Part shown: positions 35,735 through 45,620 of the stretch, piece after piece
Numbering within the stretch: the first letter of the stretch is position 1
How the letters are laid out: every line of letters starts with the position of its first letter
Source: Sipunculus nudus
Lineage: Eukaryota; Annelida; Sipuncula; Golfingiida; Sipunculidae
NCBI GenBank assembly: GCA_026874595.1
Contig: CM049315.1
Location: 16,699,664-16,763,663 of the forward strand
DNA length: 64,000 nucleotides
Reading direction: 5' to 3'
Notes under the pieces: model-generated
The model's input: only the letters and a program-made list of their open reading frames with translations
Database searches by the model: none
What the model was told of the DNA's origin: nothing
Position numbers and translations under genes: made by a program

Positions 35735-36248
35735 ATACAGGACACGTCACATGAAATTTTGGAGCTCCCAAAGGGGTTCGCGGGCACCTCTGTCTATTTA
35801 CGTAATTAAATATATTGCTGGTTCCGTAATTATTCTTAACAATCATTTTGAAGGATGTTTAAACCTCCCCAAGTAGAAAGAGAGGCTTATATAGGCGAAT
35901 AGGCGAAATAGCGGTTGATGAGTTTATGTCTGTTTCAGCATTTGGGTTAACATTATAATACATTTGTGCCCGGATGAGCTTTCTCAGGTCTCACTGAGGG
36001 CAAAACCATCGAATTCACTTTTTTGGCAGTGTTTTCATTAATTCGCCTATTTAGCGGACCTTTAAGCATAACAGAAGTCAAAGGTGACAAATCCGAATAT
36101 TTTATTATTTAAAGTTTTGACCTTGACCAAATTTCCAAGACTGTACAATCTGAAACCTATTCTTTAACAAGGTCCAGTTTCAGGTGTCAAGGTGTGGTTG
36201 GAGGAGGTTGCGATCAGGCTTCCGGTGATCGTTTGACAACTGCAAACA

Positions 36249-36406
36249 TTTAGGCAAAAAAAAGTATGGTTCACAGGCACCGCCCGCATCAATTTTAACC
36301 CCCCGCATCAAAAAGTTTTATTTTGATTTTCATCTTTCAAGAAGATAAAATAATACAATTTTGAACCAGTTCCTTTGTTATGTAGTGCTTTTTACCTTTT
36401 TTAGGA
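36249..36406 (+). repeat. Left arm of a foldback-type repeat, interrupted by the LTR retrotransposon
   Basis: AAAAAGTATGGTTCACAGGC / ACCGCCCGCATC... through TTTGTTATGTAGTGCTTTTT. Its reverse complement is found at 44096-44280 on the far side of the retrotransposon. The retrotransposon's AGGA target duplication is the last four bases of this arm. Confidence 0.75.
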
Positions 36407-37226
36407 TGTTACGGAACCTAATATAAACAGATCATGTATGCGTGATGAACAAAAATTTTGTCAAGGAGATAAAAAAATCAGATTATGTAACACAAGGCCG
36501 CATGAAATGTCTAGGGGAATGAATAAAGAAGTCAGTGTTTTTTAACAAATAACTATAATTTATTCTTAAAACAACCCAACATTACAATACACTAAATCAA
36601 TACAATTAAACAGTATAACAGGGGAATAACAACAAATCAATAAAATCACGTAGTAAAATAAACAATGTGCACGGTACCTGGATACCACCACCGTCACAAC
36701 GATAAGTTTTTAAAGGTATACTCTCGGAGAATGACAGGCCAGTGGAAAGCTCTTGTAACAATCCAGAAAGTAAACTGAAGTCCAAACAAGACTCGTCACA
36801 AAATCCAGGAGAAAGTCTGAAGAAAATCTATAAATGCCGCACTCATCGGATAAGGTCCCAGAAACTGACACACACGCTTCTGCGTCCGCTGGAATCTTCT
36901 CTGCTCCTTCTCTCGGCTCTACAACACAGCCCCTTTATATAACTTTTCACCTCAAGCCGAGAAGCTTCTATTTCTCCATCATTCGAAGAACCTAACACAA
37001 TAAACGGTAAACACGCGTTCAAGATTCATCTAGAAAAACGTTGCTGTGTCTCTACACACCAGGGTCCGCACGTGACTTCGGCCAGGCGAGAAAGCCCAAG
37101 GCTAGCATGACAACGAGAGAGAGTTCAACCAGTACGGATTAAACTGAGAATGTAACAAACGGCCCGGCGAGGGTGTCACAACACGAGTTACGCCCGTGTC
37201 AAACAAGAAAAAGAGCACCTGTAACA
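36407..37226 (-). repeat. 3' LTR of the retrotransposon (820 bp)
   Basis: On the plus strand it runs from TGTTACGGAACC to CACCTGTAACA. It carries the conserved LTR words of the two solo LTRs on the opposite strand. Confidence 0.93.
36934..36942 (-). promoter_or_regulatory. TATA box in the 3' LTR
   Basis: TATATAAAG on the minus strand, in the context GTGAAAAGTTATATAAAGGG. The matching position in the 5' LTR (near 43623-43631) is changed to TATATTAGG, so the LTR that would drive the element has a damaged TATA box. Confidence 0.55.
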
Positions 37227-37237
37227 CTCGCCCTCCT
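37227..37237 (-). other. Polypurine tract
   Basis: GGAGGGCGAG on the minus strand immediately before the 3' LTR's TGTTAC, the expected place for plus-strand priming. Confidence 0.65.
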
Positions 37238-37244
37238 GTAAGAA

Positions 37245-37277
37245 AAAAAGAAAGTTTTCTCGGAAAACTTTCTTTTT
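37245..37277. other. Perfect 15-bp hairpin next to the 3' LTR
   Basis: AAAAAGAAAGTTTTC (37245-37259), loop TCG, GAAAACTTTCTTTTT (37263-37277). It sits between the RNase H end and the polypurine tract. Confidence 0.8.
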
Positions 37278-37369
37278 GCGATCACAATCACTAAATTTTT
37301 ACAACATCTCAAAAATCATCTTATTTAACAACATAACATAAATATCAACATTAACAACATTTCATAAAC

Positions 37370-37826
37370 ATTTCGATAAGCAATCAGCAAGTACATGGTC
37401 TTTCCCTTTAATGTGTATGATGTATCAAGATTGTAATTCTGTAAGAACAAACTCCATCTCAACAATCATTGATTTTTATACTTCAGCTTGTTCATGAACG
37501 TGAGGGGATTGTGATCACTTAAGACAATGATAGGCCTGACTGATGAAGTAACATAAACTTCAAAATGTTGCAATGCCAAAATCAATGCCAAACATTCTTT
37601 TTCAGAAGTTTTTCTGGTTTGCATCTAACTTTCTTGAGAAATAATAAATTGGATGATCTATGCCATCATGGCCTTCTTGTAACAACACAGCACTAGCAGT
37701 AGTATCACTAGCATCTACAGCTAACTTAAAAGGTACAAAAAAGTCTGGAGCTGCTAAAACTGGTGAACTTGGCAGAATTGCTTTCAAATTCTGAAAAGCA
37801 TTTTCACACTGAACATTCCGTACAAA
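37370..37826 (-). pseudogene. RNase H domain of the retrotransposon, broken
   Basis: Follows reverse transcriptase after an in-frame stop near 37826. The frame from 37787 holds the connection and the first catalytic part (FKLAVDASDTTASAVLLQE, then HPIYYFSRKLDANQK). A frameshift near 37601 is followed by a segment with EKECLALILALQHFEVYV and SDHNPLTFMNKLKY, a stop near 37475, and another frameshift before the recognisable tail (GKDHVLADCLSK). The domain is therefore almost complete in content but interrupted at least three times. Confidence 0.85.
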
Positions 37827-38884
37827 CTATTGTTTCCTCTTTAACAAATAAGTCAAAGGTTCTGCTACGGCATAAAAATTTGGACAAAACTTCCTGTAGT
37901 ATCCAACCATACCAAGAAAACGCATTATTTGCTTTTTGCTCTCTGGTCTAGGAAACGCAGAAATAGCACTTATCTGAGCATTAACAGGTTTTACCTGACC
38001 CTGCCCTACAATATGACCCAAAAATGTTACTTGTGCATGACAAAACTTGGAAACATATCTGGAGCTACCGACTCTATAAATACAGTCATCGATCCTCGGA
38101 ATCGGGAACGTGTCAGTCTTGGTGACAGAGTTCAGTTTTCGATAATCTGTGAACAAACGGTAACTTCCATCAGGTTTTGGCACAAGAATACATGGTGAAC
38201 TCCAGTTAATGTTACTAGTTTCAATAAAATCATTGTCCAGCAAAAATAGAATCTCATCCTGTAGATACTTTTGCTTTTCTGGATTCAGTCTATATGGATG
38301 CTGCTTGACTGCGCTTGCCTCGCCAACATCGACGTTAGGGCACAACATGTTAGTTCGCGTTGGAATGTCACTAAACAAATGTTCATTATTCCGCAGCTGG
38401 TTCTTGAGGTCTTGTTGTTGTTGTGCGGTAAGGTGTGACAGATTAGAATCCAGGTTTTTAAGAACGTCTGAGTTTTTTAATGTTACTGTACCACACTGAA
38501 TGTCTACATCACACTCAAAATCAGTATATACTTTGACCGGGTCAGGGTAAGTTTTTACACATTTTGCAGCAGTAACATTTTGTACAACATCTGATGTGTT
38601 ATTTCTGTCATAATATGGTTTCAACATGTTAACATGGCTCAGTTGTTTCTTCTTACGCCTATCTGGTGTCAACCGTATGTAATTTAAATCACTGACTTTC
38701 TTGTGAACAATATAAGGACCAAAATACCTAGCTTGCAGAGGTCTGCCAGGGATGGGAAGTAAGGCAAGGACCTTTTCACCTGGCTCAAACGTACTACTTA
38801 CAGTGTGCTTGTCATATTTTGTTTTCATTTTAGATTATAGATTTGACTTTGCAATCTCACAGCATTGCGTAGTTTAGTGCGAAA
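37715..38884 (-). repeat. Source copy of the 1.17-kb internal duplication
   Basis: Matches 40195-41363 with about a dozen differences over 1170 bp (roughly 1%). Boundaries: TACAGCTAAC at the low end, TTTAGTGCGAAA at the high end. It is contiguous with integrase upstream and RNase H downstream in this position, so this is the original location. Confidence 0.92.
37827..38828 (-). pseudogene. Integrase C-terminus joined to a deleted reverse transcriptase
   Basis: A 333-codon open frame. Residues 1-75 are the integrase C-terminal module with a GPY/F-type motif (RYFGPYIV, about 34-41) and SHVNMLKPYY. Residues from about 148 are reverse transcriptase: LFSDIPTRT, then NDFIETSNINWSSPCILVPK and TDYRKLN (about 227-233). 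At residue 262 the sequence jumps from SSRYVSKF to CHAQVTFLGHIVGQG, skipping the palm with the first catalytic aspartate and the (Y/F)xDD motif. The thumb/connection follows (FLGMVGYYRKFCPNF). The deletion is in frame, which keeps the frame long, but the polymerase must be dead. Ends at a stop just before RNase H. Confidence 0.88.
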
Positions 38885-39420
38885 GTCTGAGACATACTGC
38901 AGTAAACTAAGAAAATCAGGATTTTCACACAAGAGTTTTTCTTTAGGAAGTTTCAATGGACCTCGAACGGAGTGTCTAAAAACTAGTTCAAAGGGACTGA
39001 AACCCAAGGACTCATGAAAGGATTCTCTGACAGCAAACAGCAATAGGTGGATTCCTTCATCCCAGTCTGTCTGTGTGTCATAGCAATAAGTCCTGATCAT
39101 GTTTTTTAATGTCTGGAGGAAACGCTCGAGGATGCCCTGACTTTCAGGGTGGTATGGCGAAGAGCTGTACTGTTTTATACCTAGCTCAAGCATAACTTGT
39201 TGGAATAAGCCCCTAAGTGGGGCCTTAGGAGGACTCTGATTGGGCTTGCCTACCCTCTGACATGTATGGCATGATTTACAATATTGTACAACATCTTTCC
39301 GGAGGTAAGGCCAATAGAAGTGTGTACTTACTTTCTGATAAGTTTTATTTATACCTAAATGGCCAGACAAAGAAGCCTCATGTGCCATGCTCAGAACTTC
39401 ACTGCGAGAGCTTTAGGACA
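38825..39420 (-). pseudogene. Integrase N-terminal zinc domain and partial core, catalytic Asp residues deleted
   Basis: From 39388 a 187-codon frame begins MAHEASLSGHLGINKTY, then FYWPYLRKDV and CKSCHTCQ, the HHCC zinc-binding domain. After APLRGLFQQ the sequence jumps to the last part of the core (SSPYHPESQGILERFLQTLK, containing the third acidic residue, Glu). The two catalytic Asp blocks are missing through an in-frame deletion. A stop and frameshift between 39388 and 39424 separate it from the preceding linker. Overlaps the next frame by a few bases at 38825-38828. Confidence 0.88.
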
Positions 39421-39740
39421 TTACTATTTGATGTTTAATGGCCCACTCATCATCAGCGCACACATCAGGTGGTCGCCATTTACGCATAAGCACTCCATTT
39501 TAACATAGAAACAAACTGGGTTCTGAGACAGTTCATCTTTAGAAACTGCCCTAGAAAACAAACATGAAATATCAGGGTCCTTATGCTGTTCCGCGATAAA
39601 ATCTGACCTTGAGAATGCTGCATCCTGTATGGGTGAGTCATTAGACGAGTCACTAGTGACTCCTAGAGTGTTATTATCAGGACCATTGTCCTCATGTGTG
39701 TTTTTCTTGGCCATAGACCTAGTTACAGCACATGAAGGTT
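39421..39740 (-). pseudogene. Protease-integrase linker region of the retrotransposon
   Basis: A 96-codon frame (39714-39424) containing FIAEQHKDPDISCLFSRAV and QNPVCFYVKM, the typical segment preceding the integrase zinc domain in this kind of Ty3/gypsy polyprotein. Ends with a frameshift. Confidence 0.7.
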
Positions 39741-40195
39741 ACAAACCAGGAATTTCCTGACTTTCCGGATCAGTGTCCTGATCAAGTGACGGCTTTCCTG
39801 TCACAATTGGTACAGGCTGTACTTTGTCACCGGCAACATCATTGCCTAGTAGCAACTGAATTCCCTTAAAGGGTAAAGTTGTTCCTATGCCCACAGTAAT
39901 ATTCCCAGAAATCAAATCTGACTTTAACTGGATACTGTGAAGCGGAACTGAAGTGTGCCTGTCTGAAAACACACCATTAACTAGTGCAGGACCTATTAGA
40001 AAATGGCAAAGTGTTTGCTAACATGAGAATCTGTCCTGAAGCAGTGTCCCTCAAAATTCTAATAGGGGTAGAATCTGAAAAATCACTTAAAAGTGATACA
40101 AAACCATCATGTATGAATGGCTCAAATAACTCCATTTCAGAGTCAAGAGAGTAATCTACTACCTCAGCTTCATCAAACAAAGAACTGACTGACAT
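39741..40195 (-). pseudogene. Aspartic protease of the retrotransposon, frameshifted
   Basis: The upstream frame (40195-39977) has the catalytic region RILRDTASGQILM, where DTA/GS is the active-site triad. A frameshift near 39975 separates it from the second half (39972-39739), which carries the flap/C-terminal hallmark LPFKGIQLLLGNDVAGDKV. The upstream junction is where the duplicated block was inserted. Confidence 0.8.
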
Positions 40196-41363
40196 ACAGC
40201 TAACTTAAAAGGTACAGAAAAGTCTGGAGCTGCTAAAACTGGTGAACTTGGCAGAATTGCTTTCAAATTCTGAAAAGCATTTTCACACTGAACATTCCGT
40301 ACAAACTATTGTTTCCTCTTTAACAAATAAGTCAAAGGTTCTGCTACGGCATAAAAATTTGGACAAAACTTCCTGTAGTATCCAACCATACCAAGAAAAC
40401 GCATTATTTGCTTTTTGCTCTCTGGTCTAGGAAACGCAGAAATAGCACTTATCTGAGCATTAACAGGTTTTACCTGACCCTGCCCTACAATATGACCCAA
40501 AAATGTTACTTGTGCATGACAAAACTTGGAAACATATCTGGAGCTACCGACTCTATAAATACAGTCATCGATCCTCGGAATCGGGAACGTGTCAGTCTTG
40601 GTGACAGAGTTCAGTTTTCGATAATCTGTGAACATACGGTAACTTCCATCAGTTTTTGGCACAAGAATACATGGTGAACTCCAGTTAATGTTACTAGTTT
40701 CAATAAAATCATTGTCCAGCAAAAATAGAATCTCATCCTGTAGATACTTTTGCTTTTCTGGATTCAGACTATATGGATGCTGCTTGACTGCGCTTGCCTC
40801 GCCAACATCGACGTTAGGGCACAACATGTTAGTTCGCGTTGGAATGTCACTAAACAAATGTTCATTATTCCGCAGCTGGTTCTTGAGGTCTTGTTGTTGT
40901 TGTGCGGTAAGGTGTGACAGATTAGAATCCAGGTTTTTAAGAACGTCTGAGTTTTTTAATGTTACTGTACCACACTGAATGTCTACATCACACTCAAAAT
41001 CAGTATATACTTTGACCGGGTCAGGGTAAGTTTTTACACATTTTGCAGCAGTAACATTTTGTACAACATCTGATGTGCTATTTCTGTCATAATATGGTTT
41101 CAACATGTTAACATGGCTCAGTTGTTTCTTCTTACGCCTATCTGGTGTCAACCGTATGTAATTTAAATCACTGACTTTCTTGAGAAAAATATAAGAACCA
41201 AAATACCTAGCTTGCAGAGGTCTGCCAGGGATGGGAAGTAAGGCAAGGACCTTTTCACCTGGCTCAAACGTACTACTTACAGTGTGCTTGTCATATTTTG
41301 TTTTCATTTTAGATTTTAGATTTGACTTTGCAATCTCACAGCATTGCGTAGTTTAGTGCGAAA
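40195..41363 (-). repeat. Second copy of the 1.17-kb integrase/RT segment, inserted between gag and protease
   Basis: About 99% identical to 37715-38884, including the same in-frame deletion at the VSKF|CHAQ junction. Flanked by the 15-bp direct repeat AAACAAAGAACTGAC (40175-40189 and 41362-41376), which looks like a target duplication within the protease-proximal coding region. It encodes the same 333-codon frame (41307-40306) with a few replacements (for example GPYIVHKK to GSYIFLKK). The insert separates the gag-side and protease-side halves of the original reading frame. Confidence 0.9.
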
Positions 41364-41376
41364 ACAAAGAACTGAC

Positions 41377-42920
41377 ATTGACAGTGTCACTCATAAACTC
41401 TGTTTCAGAGCCATTTAAGGAATCTACATCCTTTTATCATCAAACTCAAAATGGGAGTCAACAGAGGAATTTTCCTCAGCAGAAACAAACTTCTGTTTGT
41501 CATAAGAGGACCTGGCCTCATTTGAAATACTCCCGCAAGAGTCAAAAGGACTTAGATTCATTTAGAGAATACTCCTACCAGGAGTCTTGCAAGGATCTAG
41601 CCTTATTAAATACCTCGCATGAATAAACTGGGGTTTTTACCCCGCAAGCTACGGATTCTTCTTTGGATTCAGATGGCACTTGGGCCTCCGTAGCATCAAA
41701 TCCTTTATTTGAGTCAAAAAAAGGTGTTGTACCCCTTATTTACATGAAAAGAGCCTGGCTCTTGTACTATGCTATGGTTTATTCGCAAGTTTCTAGCAGT
41801 CAGATATTAGATGACCTTCCTTCTTGCAGTAATTACAGATTTTCTTTGAAAATGACTGTCCTTGGTTAGATTTGGACACAATGGACGTGGGCTGAGGTGT
41901 AGTAATTGACTTTGCTGAACTATCAGGACTCCTAGTACTGGGTGACTGGGCTTTAAACGTCTTTTGACCATACTGATTTATATTCTTGTTTGTGAATGAC
42001 TGGTTTGATTTGCTAGTAAAGGACATTTTGCGTGTTAATGAATAATTATCTGCTAATTAAGCAGCAATGTCAAGTGTTTCAGGACTTTTCTCATCAAGAA
42101 AAGTTTTAACATCTGCGTTAATGCAGCGCTTAAATTCTTCAAGCATAAACAACTGGCGCAAATTGTCATAATCTTTCATTACATTTTTAGAACTACACCA
42201 GCGATCAAACAACTGCTCTTTTGTCCTCGACGTAGGTCTGTTCTTTGCGCTTTTCCCAATTTCTGAATTTCTGGCGGTAAGCCTCTGGAACTAACTCATA
42301 ATCTTTTAGGATTAACCGTTTTACTAGGTCATAGTCAGTAGCAGCTTCTACTGAAAGCTCTGTATAAATTTCGCTGGCCTTGCCAGTAAATACACTTTAT
42401 AACAGCATAGTCTTATTTTCCTTAGGCCATTTTGAATTTTCAGCTATCTTCTCAAAGTGTAAGAAATATTTATCAACCTCTTTTTCTGAAAAGATGGGAC
42501 AAGTTTTGATGTGTTTAGTATCATTAAAACTGTGAGTTGGGGCAGCACGTAGACTATGTTCTAGTTTAAGACTTTCTAACTCCAGTCGTTTTAACTCAAT
42601 TTCTTTTCTTTTTCTAGTCTTTCTCTTTCTAACCTTTCATGTTAATCCCTCTCTAACTGTTTTAATGCTAGCTCATGTTTCCAACATTTTTAATTCTAGT
42701 TGCATAGCAAGGCTGTCATTTTTTTATGTTTCAACTTCACTCTCTTCATTTAAACCTTTGCTATCTAGATCTTGCATGATTTTAGCAATGATATCAGGCT
42801 TTCTCAAAGCTTTTTTCACACCTAGCCCTATGTGTTTTCCCAAACGCAACAACTGATCATTTGCAAACTTTTTAAGTTGATCAGGGTCGGGATCGTCAAC
42901 ATATGTCTCAGGTTTGAAAT
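41377..42920 (-). pseudogene. gag region of the retrotransposon, multiply broken
   Basis: Reading leftward from about 42920: an acidic N-terminal segment (YVDDPDPDQLKKFANDQLL), a K/E/L-rich coiled-coil-like stretch (about 42700-42560), a capsid-like part (FSEKEVDKYFLHFEKIAEN, ELVPEAYRQKFRNWEKRKEQ) and a basic, Q/S-rich tail ending in a CCHC knuckle. Stops and frameshifts occur near 42715, 42640, 42400 and 42220 and after the knuckle. The stretch 41377-41790 is the damaged link towards protease and carries no clean domain. Confidence 0.75.
41796..41837 (-). other. CCHC zinc knuckle of gag (nucleocapsid)
   Basis: CNYCKKEGHLISDC, spacing C-X2-C-X4-H-X4-C, at residues 64-77 of the 77-codon frame 42026-41793. 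Known role: binding of the element's RNA during packaging. Confidence 0.9.
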
Positions 42921-43069
42921 CTGCCAGGTTAAGATGTTAAAACAATAAAAAAACCACTGAGATAAACCCTGTAAACAATGTACTGTAAACAATATGTAAT
43001 CTTTTAAACAATGTATGATAAAACAATGTGTCTATGTCAAGGCCTAATAAATTTTCAAAACTATTAAGC

Positions 43070-43087
43070 ATCCAGGACGAGCCCCAA
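43070..43087 (-). other. Primer-binding site, tRNA-Pro-like
   Basis: On the minus strand, TTGGGGCTCGTCCTGGAT begins 8 bases after the 5' LTR end. It differs at two positions from the sequence complementary to the 3' end of tRNA-Pro as used by other retroelements. The tRNA assignment is from memory of that complement. Confidence 0.6.
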
Positions 43088-43094
43088 ATTTTTA

Positions 43095-43914
43095 TTTTAC
43101 GGAATCTTATATAATCAGATCATGTATGCGTGATGAACATAAATTTTGTCAAGGAGATAAAAAAATCAGATTCTGTAACACTAGGCAGCGTGCAATGTCT
43201 AGAGGAATGAATAAAGAAGTCAGTGTTTTTTTGTTAACAAATAACTATAATTTATTCTTAAGACAACCCTAACATTACAATACACTAAATAAATACAATT
43301 AAACAGTATAACAGGGGAATAACAACAAATCAATACAATCACGTAGTAAAATAAACAATGTGCACAGTACCTGGATACCACCACCGTCACAACGATAAGT
43401 TTTTAAATGTATACTCTCGGAGAATGACAGTCCAGTGTAAAGCTCTTGAACAATCCAGAAAGTAAACTGAAGTCCAAACAAGACTTGTCACAAAATCCAG
43501 GAGAAAGTCTGAAGAAAATCTATAATTGCCGCACTCATCGGATAAGGTCCCAGAAACTGATATACACGCTTCTGCGTCCGCTGGAATCTTCTCTGCTCCC
43601 TCTCTCAACTCTAAAACACAGCCCCCTAATATAACTTTTCACCTCAAGCCGAGAAGCTTCTAGTTCTCGATCATTCGAAGAACCTAACATTATATACGGT
43701 AAACACGCGTTCAAGATTCATCTAGAAAAACGTCACTGTGTCTCTACACACCAGGGTCCACACGTGACCTCGGCCAGGCGAGAAAGCCCAAGGCTAGCAT
43801 GACAACGAAAGTTCAACAAGTACGGATTAAACTGAGAATGTAACAAACGGCCCGGCGAGGGTGTCACAACACGAGTTACGCCCGAGTCACACAATAAAAA
43901 GAGCACCTGTAGCA
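43095..43914 (-). repeat. 5' LTR of the retrotransposon (820 bp)
   Basis: Aligns end to end with 36407-37226. Roughly forty differences by eye, including TTTTAC for TGTTAC at the inner end and GTAGCA for GTAACA at the outer end. Confidence 0.93.
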
Positions 43915-43918
43915 AGGA

Positions 43919-44412
43919 AAAAAATCTTAGGCAAAAAAAAATTAGGTTTGGTTCTCAGGCACTTTTTTTCATAAATCAATGCGGGCGGGCGGTGTTTTTA
44001 TTTTTATTTTATTTTATTTTTTTTTTTTTTGCATTTTTCGATAAAAATGTCAGATGGTTAGGGAAAAGCATGATAATAACAGGCTTATTTTGTTAGAAAA
44101 AAAAGTGAAACCACTACATAACGAAGGAAATTTAATCAAAATTGTATGAAATAAAAGGAATATCCGAGCGGCCGGAGCTCAAAATTGGTAGGTTTCTATT
44201 GAAAATCGAAATAAAAAATTTTGATGCGGGGGTATAAAATTGACGCGGGCGGTGCCTGAGAACCATACCTTTTATTTTTTTATGGTCTTATTATCATGCT
44301 TTTCCCTGATCATAAAACATTTTTAACGAAACATAAAAAGAAAGGTAATAAAAAACTGCCCACCCTCAGTGATTTTTTTAAAAAAAGTGCCTGAAAACCA
44401 TACCTTTTTTAG
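43919..44412. repeat. Foldback repeat cluster flanking the retrotransposon
   Basis: Contains three more copies of the GGTATGGTTCTCAGGCAC end: one direct near 43950 (GGTTTGGTTCTCAGGCAC) and two inverted, near 44256-44273 and 44387-44405. The block 44096-44280 is the reverse complement of the left arm at 36249-36406; 43950-44080 and 44285-44412 are reverse complements of each other (shared AGGGAAAAGCATGATAATAA). Order: a, [LTR element], b, a', b'. Confidence 0.75.
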
Positions 44413-44767
44413 ATTTTTAAAGCATGAGTTACGACATGGCATCCGAGCAGAAGACGGCGCAAACCGAAACGTAGAAAAAACGTCAGCTCTCCTCACGACT
44501 TGCTCCCTGTCTCTGATATTGGTCAGATAATTATACTCAAACAATACCTCCCCTGTTTATATTAAATTAATAAGATGGCGCAATATGATCCCGTCACCTC
44601 ACGAGGATATGTAAAGAAAATCCTCAAGTATGAAACTTAATTTGTCGAATAAATCATTAATTCCCTTTCCATATACCTTTAGAGTTTTCTATTTGGTATT
44701 ATGTTATTTGTTATTCCATGCATGTTATATTTGATTATATAAAAATGGGCCTCTGAATGTGTGTAAT

Positions 44768-45330
44768 TTAGTATAACGGATTCGATGCCGCTAGACCCAA
44801 ATATGTATCAGCAGTGGCGAAACGGTCGGGAGCTTCTGTTCCATAAACAAACGTACGCATCCCAAACCATGTAAGCAATGGCAACACCCAATAAGAAGTC
44901 ACGTTTGACCCAATGGCACTCTTTCCCGGCTGGGCCACACCTCTAGTTAAACCCCGAACTCTTGGGTAAACAGAACCTTGCGCAGGCGTAAGCAGTCTTT
45001 TGGGCTGAGTGTTTGGGTAACTTATGGTAAAAGTGCCATGTGTTAACATATCTCTTGCTTTACAATGCCGCTCAGATGGTAAATGCCATCTTAGGGTATG
45101 TTGGGCTAAACCACTGCACCCACCGTTTCTGTCAGCATGAATGACAACATGTTGCCTCGCCGGACCTCCTTGTTTGTACTGGCTTACCTTCCGGGGGTCA
45201 AACGCAGTCAAATTCATGAACCTTCCCAAGCACTGACTGGACACACCATTGTCGTGGAGTGGACGATATTACAAAGCACCGGGGGACCCCTAGCTCTCAG
45301 CCCATATGGAAAAATGCTCTGGTCAGTCTT
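44768..45330 (-). other. GC-balanced island with a 158-codon open frame, unrecognised
   Basis: The minus frame 45244-44768 stays open for 158 codons in a region otherwise full of stops, with a much less AT-rich composition than both flanks. It has no ATG near its start; it is read from GTG. The peptide has HVVIHADRNGGCSGLAQHTL and TSYWVLPLLTWFGMRTFVYG. An AAG|GTAAGC donor-like site lies inside (45188-45182). I do not recognise a protein family; it could be a fragment of a mobile element, a structured RNA gene or an exon. Confidence 0.3.
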
Positions 45331-45569
45331 AATTATTATGACTAATTAAATTGTTGTGCAACGGATGTGGTAACAACTGTTAAAATTGTGATAAAAGTAC
45401 CAAAGTATACCAGTTATTCTTCATATTGCTTTGTGTACATGCAGTTTAGATATAAAATAGTTAGGTAATAAAAATCTTCACGTTTAAGTGGCCATTACTT
45501 GTTTCGCAGAAAGTCACAGAAAATATGGAATCACTTTTCAAACAATTACACTGTTAAGGTTAATAAGGT

Positions 45570-45572
<3 letters not shown>

Positions 45573-45616
<44 letters not shown>
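45573..45616. repeat. (AT)n microsatellite
   Basis: Continuous AT repeats ending in ATGTATAT. Confidence 0.95.

Positions 45617-45620
<4 letters not shown>

Larger units (their letters stand above)
36407..43914 (-). mobile_element. Full-length, inactive Ty3/gypsy LTR retrotransposon (Gmr1-like domain order)
   Basis: Seen: 820-bp LTRs at both ends in the same orientation, ends TGTTAC...GTAACA (one base changed at each outer or inner end of the older LTR), and AGGA on both flanks (36403-36406 and 43915-43918). Between the LTRs, read on the minus strand, are gag with a CCHC knuckle, protease, integrase, reverse transcriptase and RNase H, all with stops, frameshifts or deletions. Known: most Ty3/gypsy elements place integrase last; the Gmr1-like lineage of aquatic animals places it before reverse transcriptase, as here. 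The LTRs differ at roughly 5% of positions by my count, so insertion is not recent. The element cannot make an active integrase or polymerase. A 1.17-kb internal duplication adds to its length. Confidence 0.92.

Noticed and set aside
37929-38499. Plus-strand frames of 89 and 96 codons, duplicated at 40408-40978
   Set aside because: Antisense shadows of the integrase/RT frame; duplicated only because the underlying block is.
37827-39388. Rearrangement that moved integrase in front of RT
   Set aside because: The integrase-RT border is one continuous frame in both copies, and this order is normal for Gmr1-like elements.
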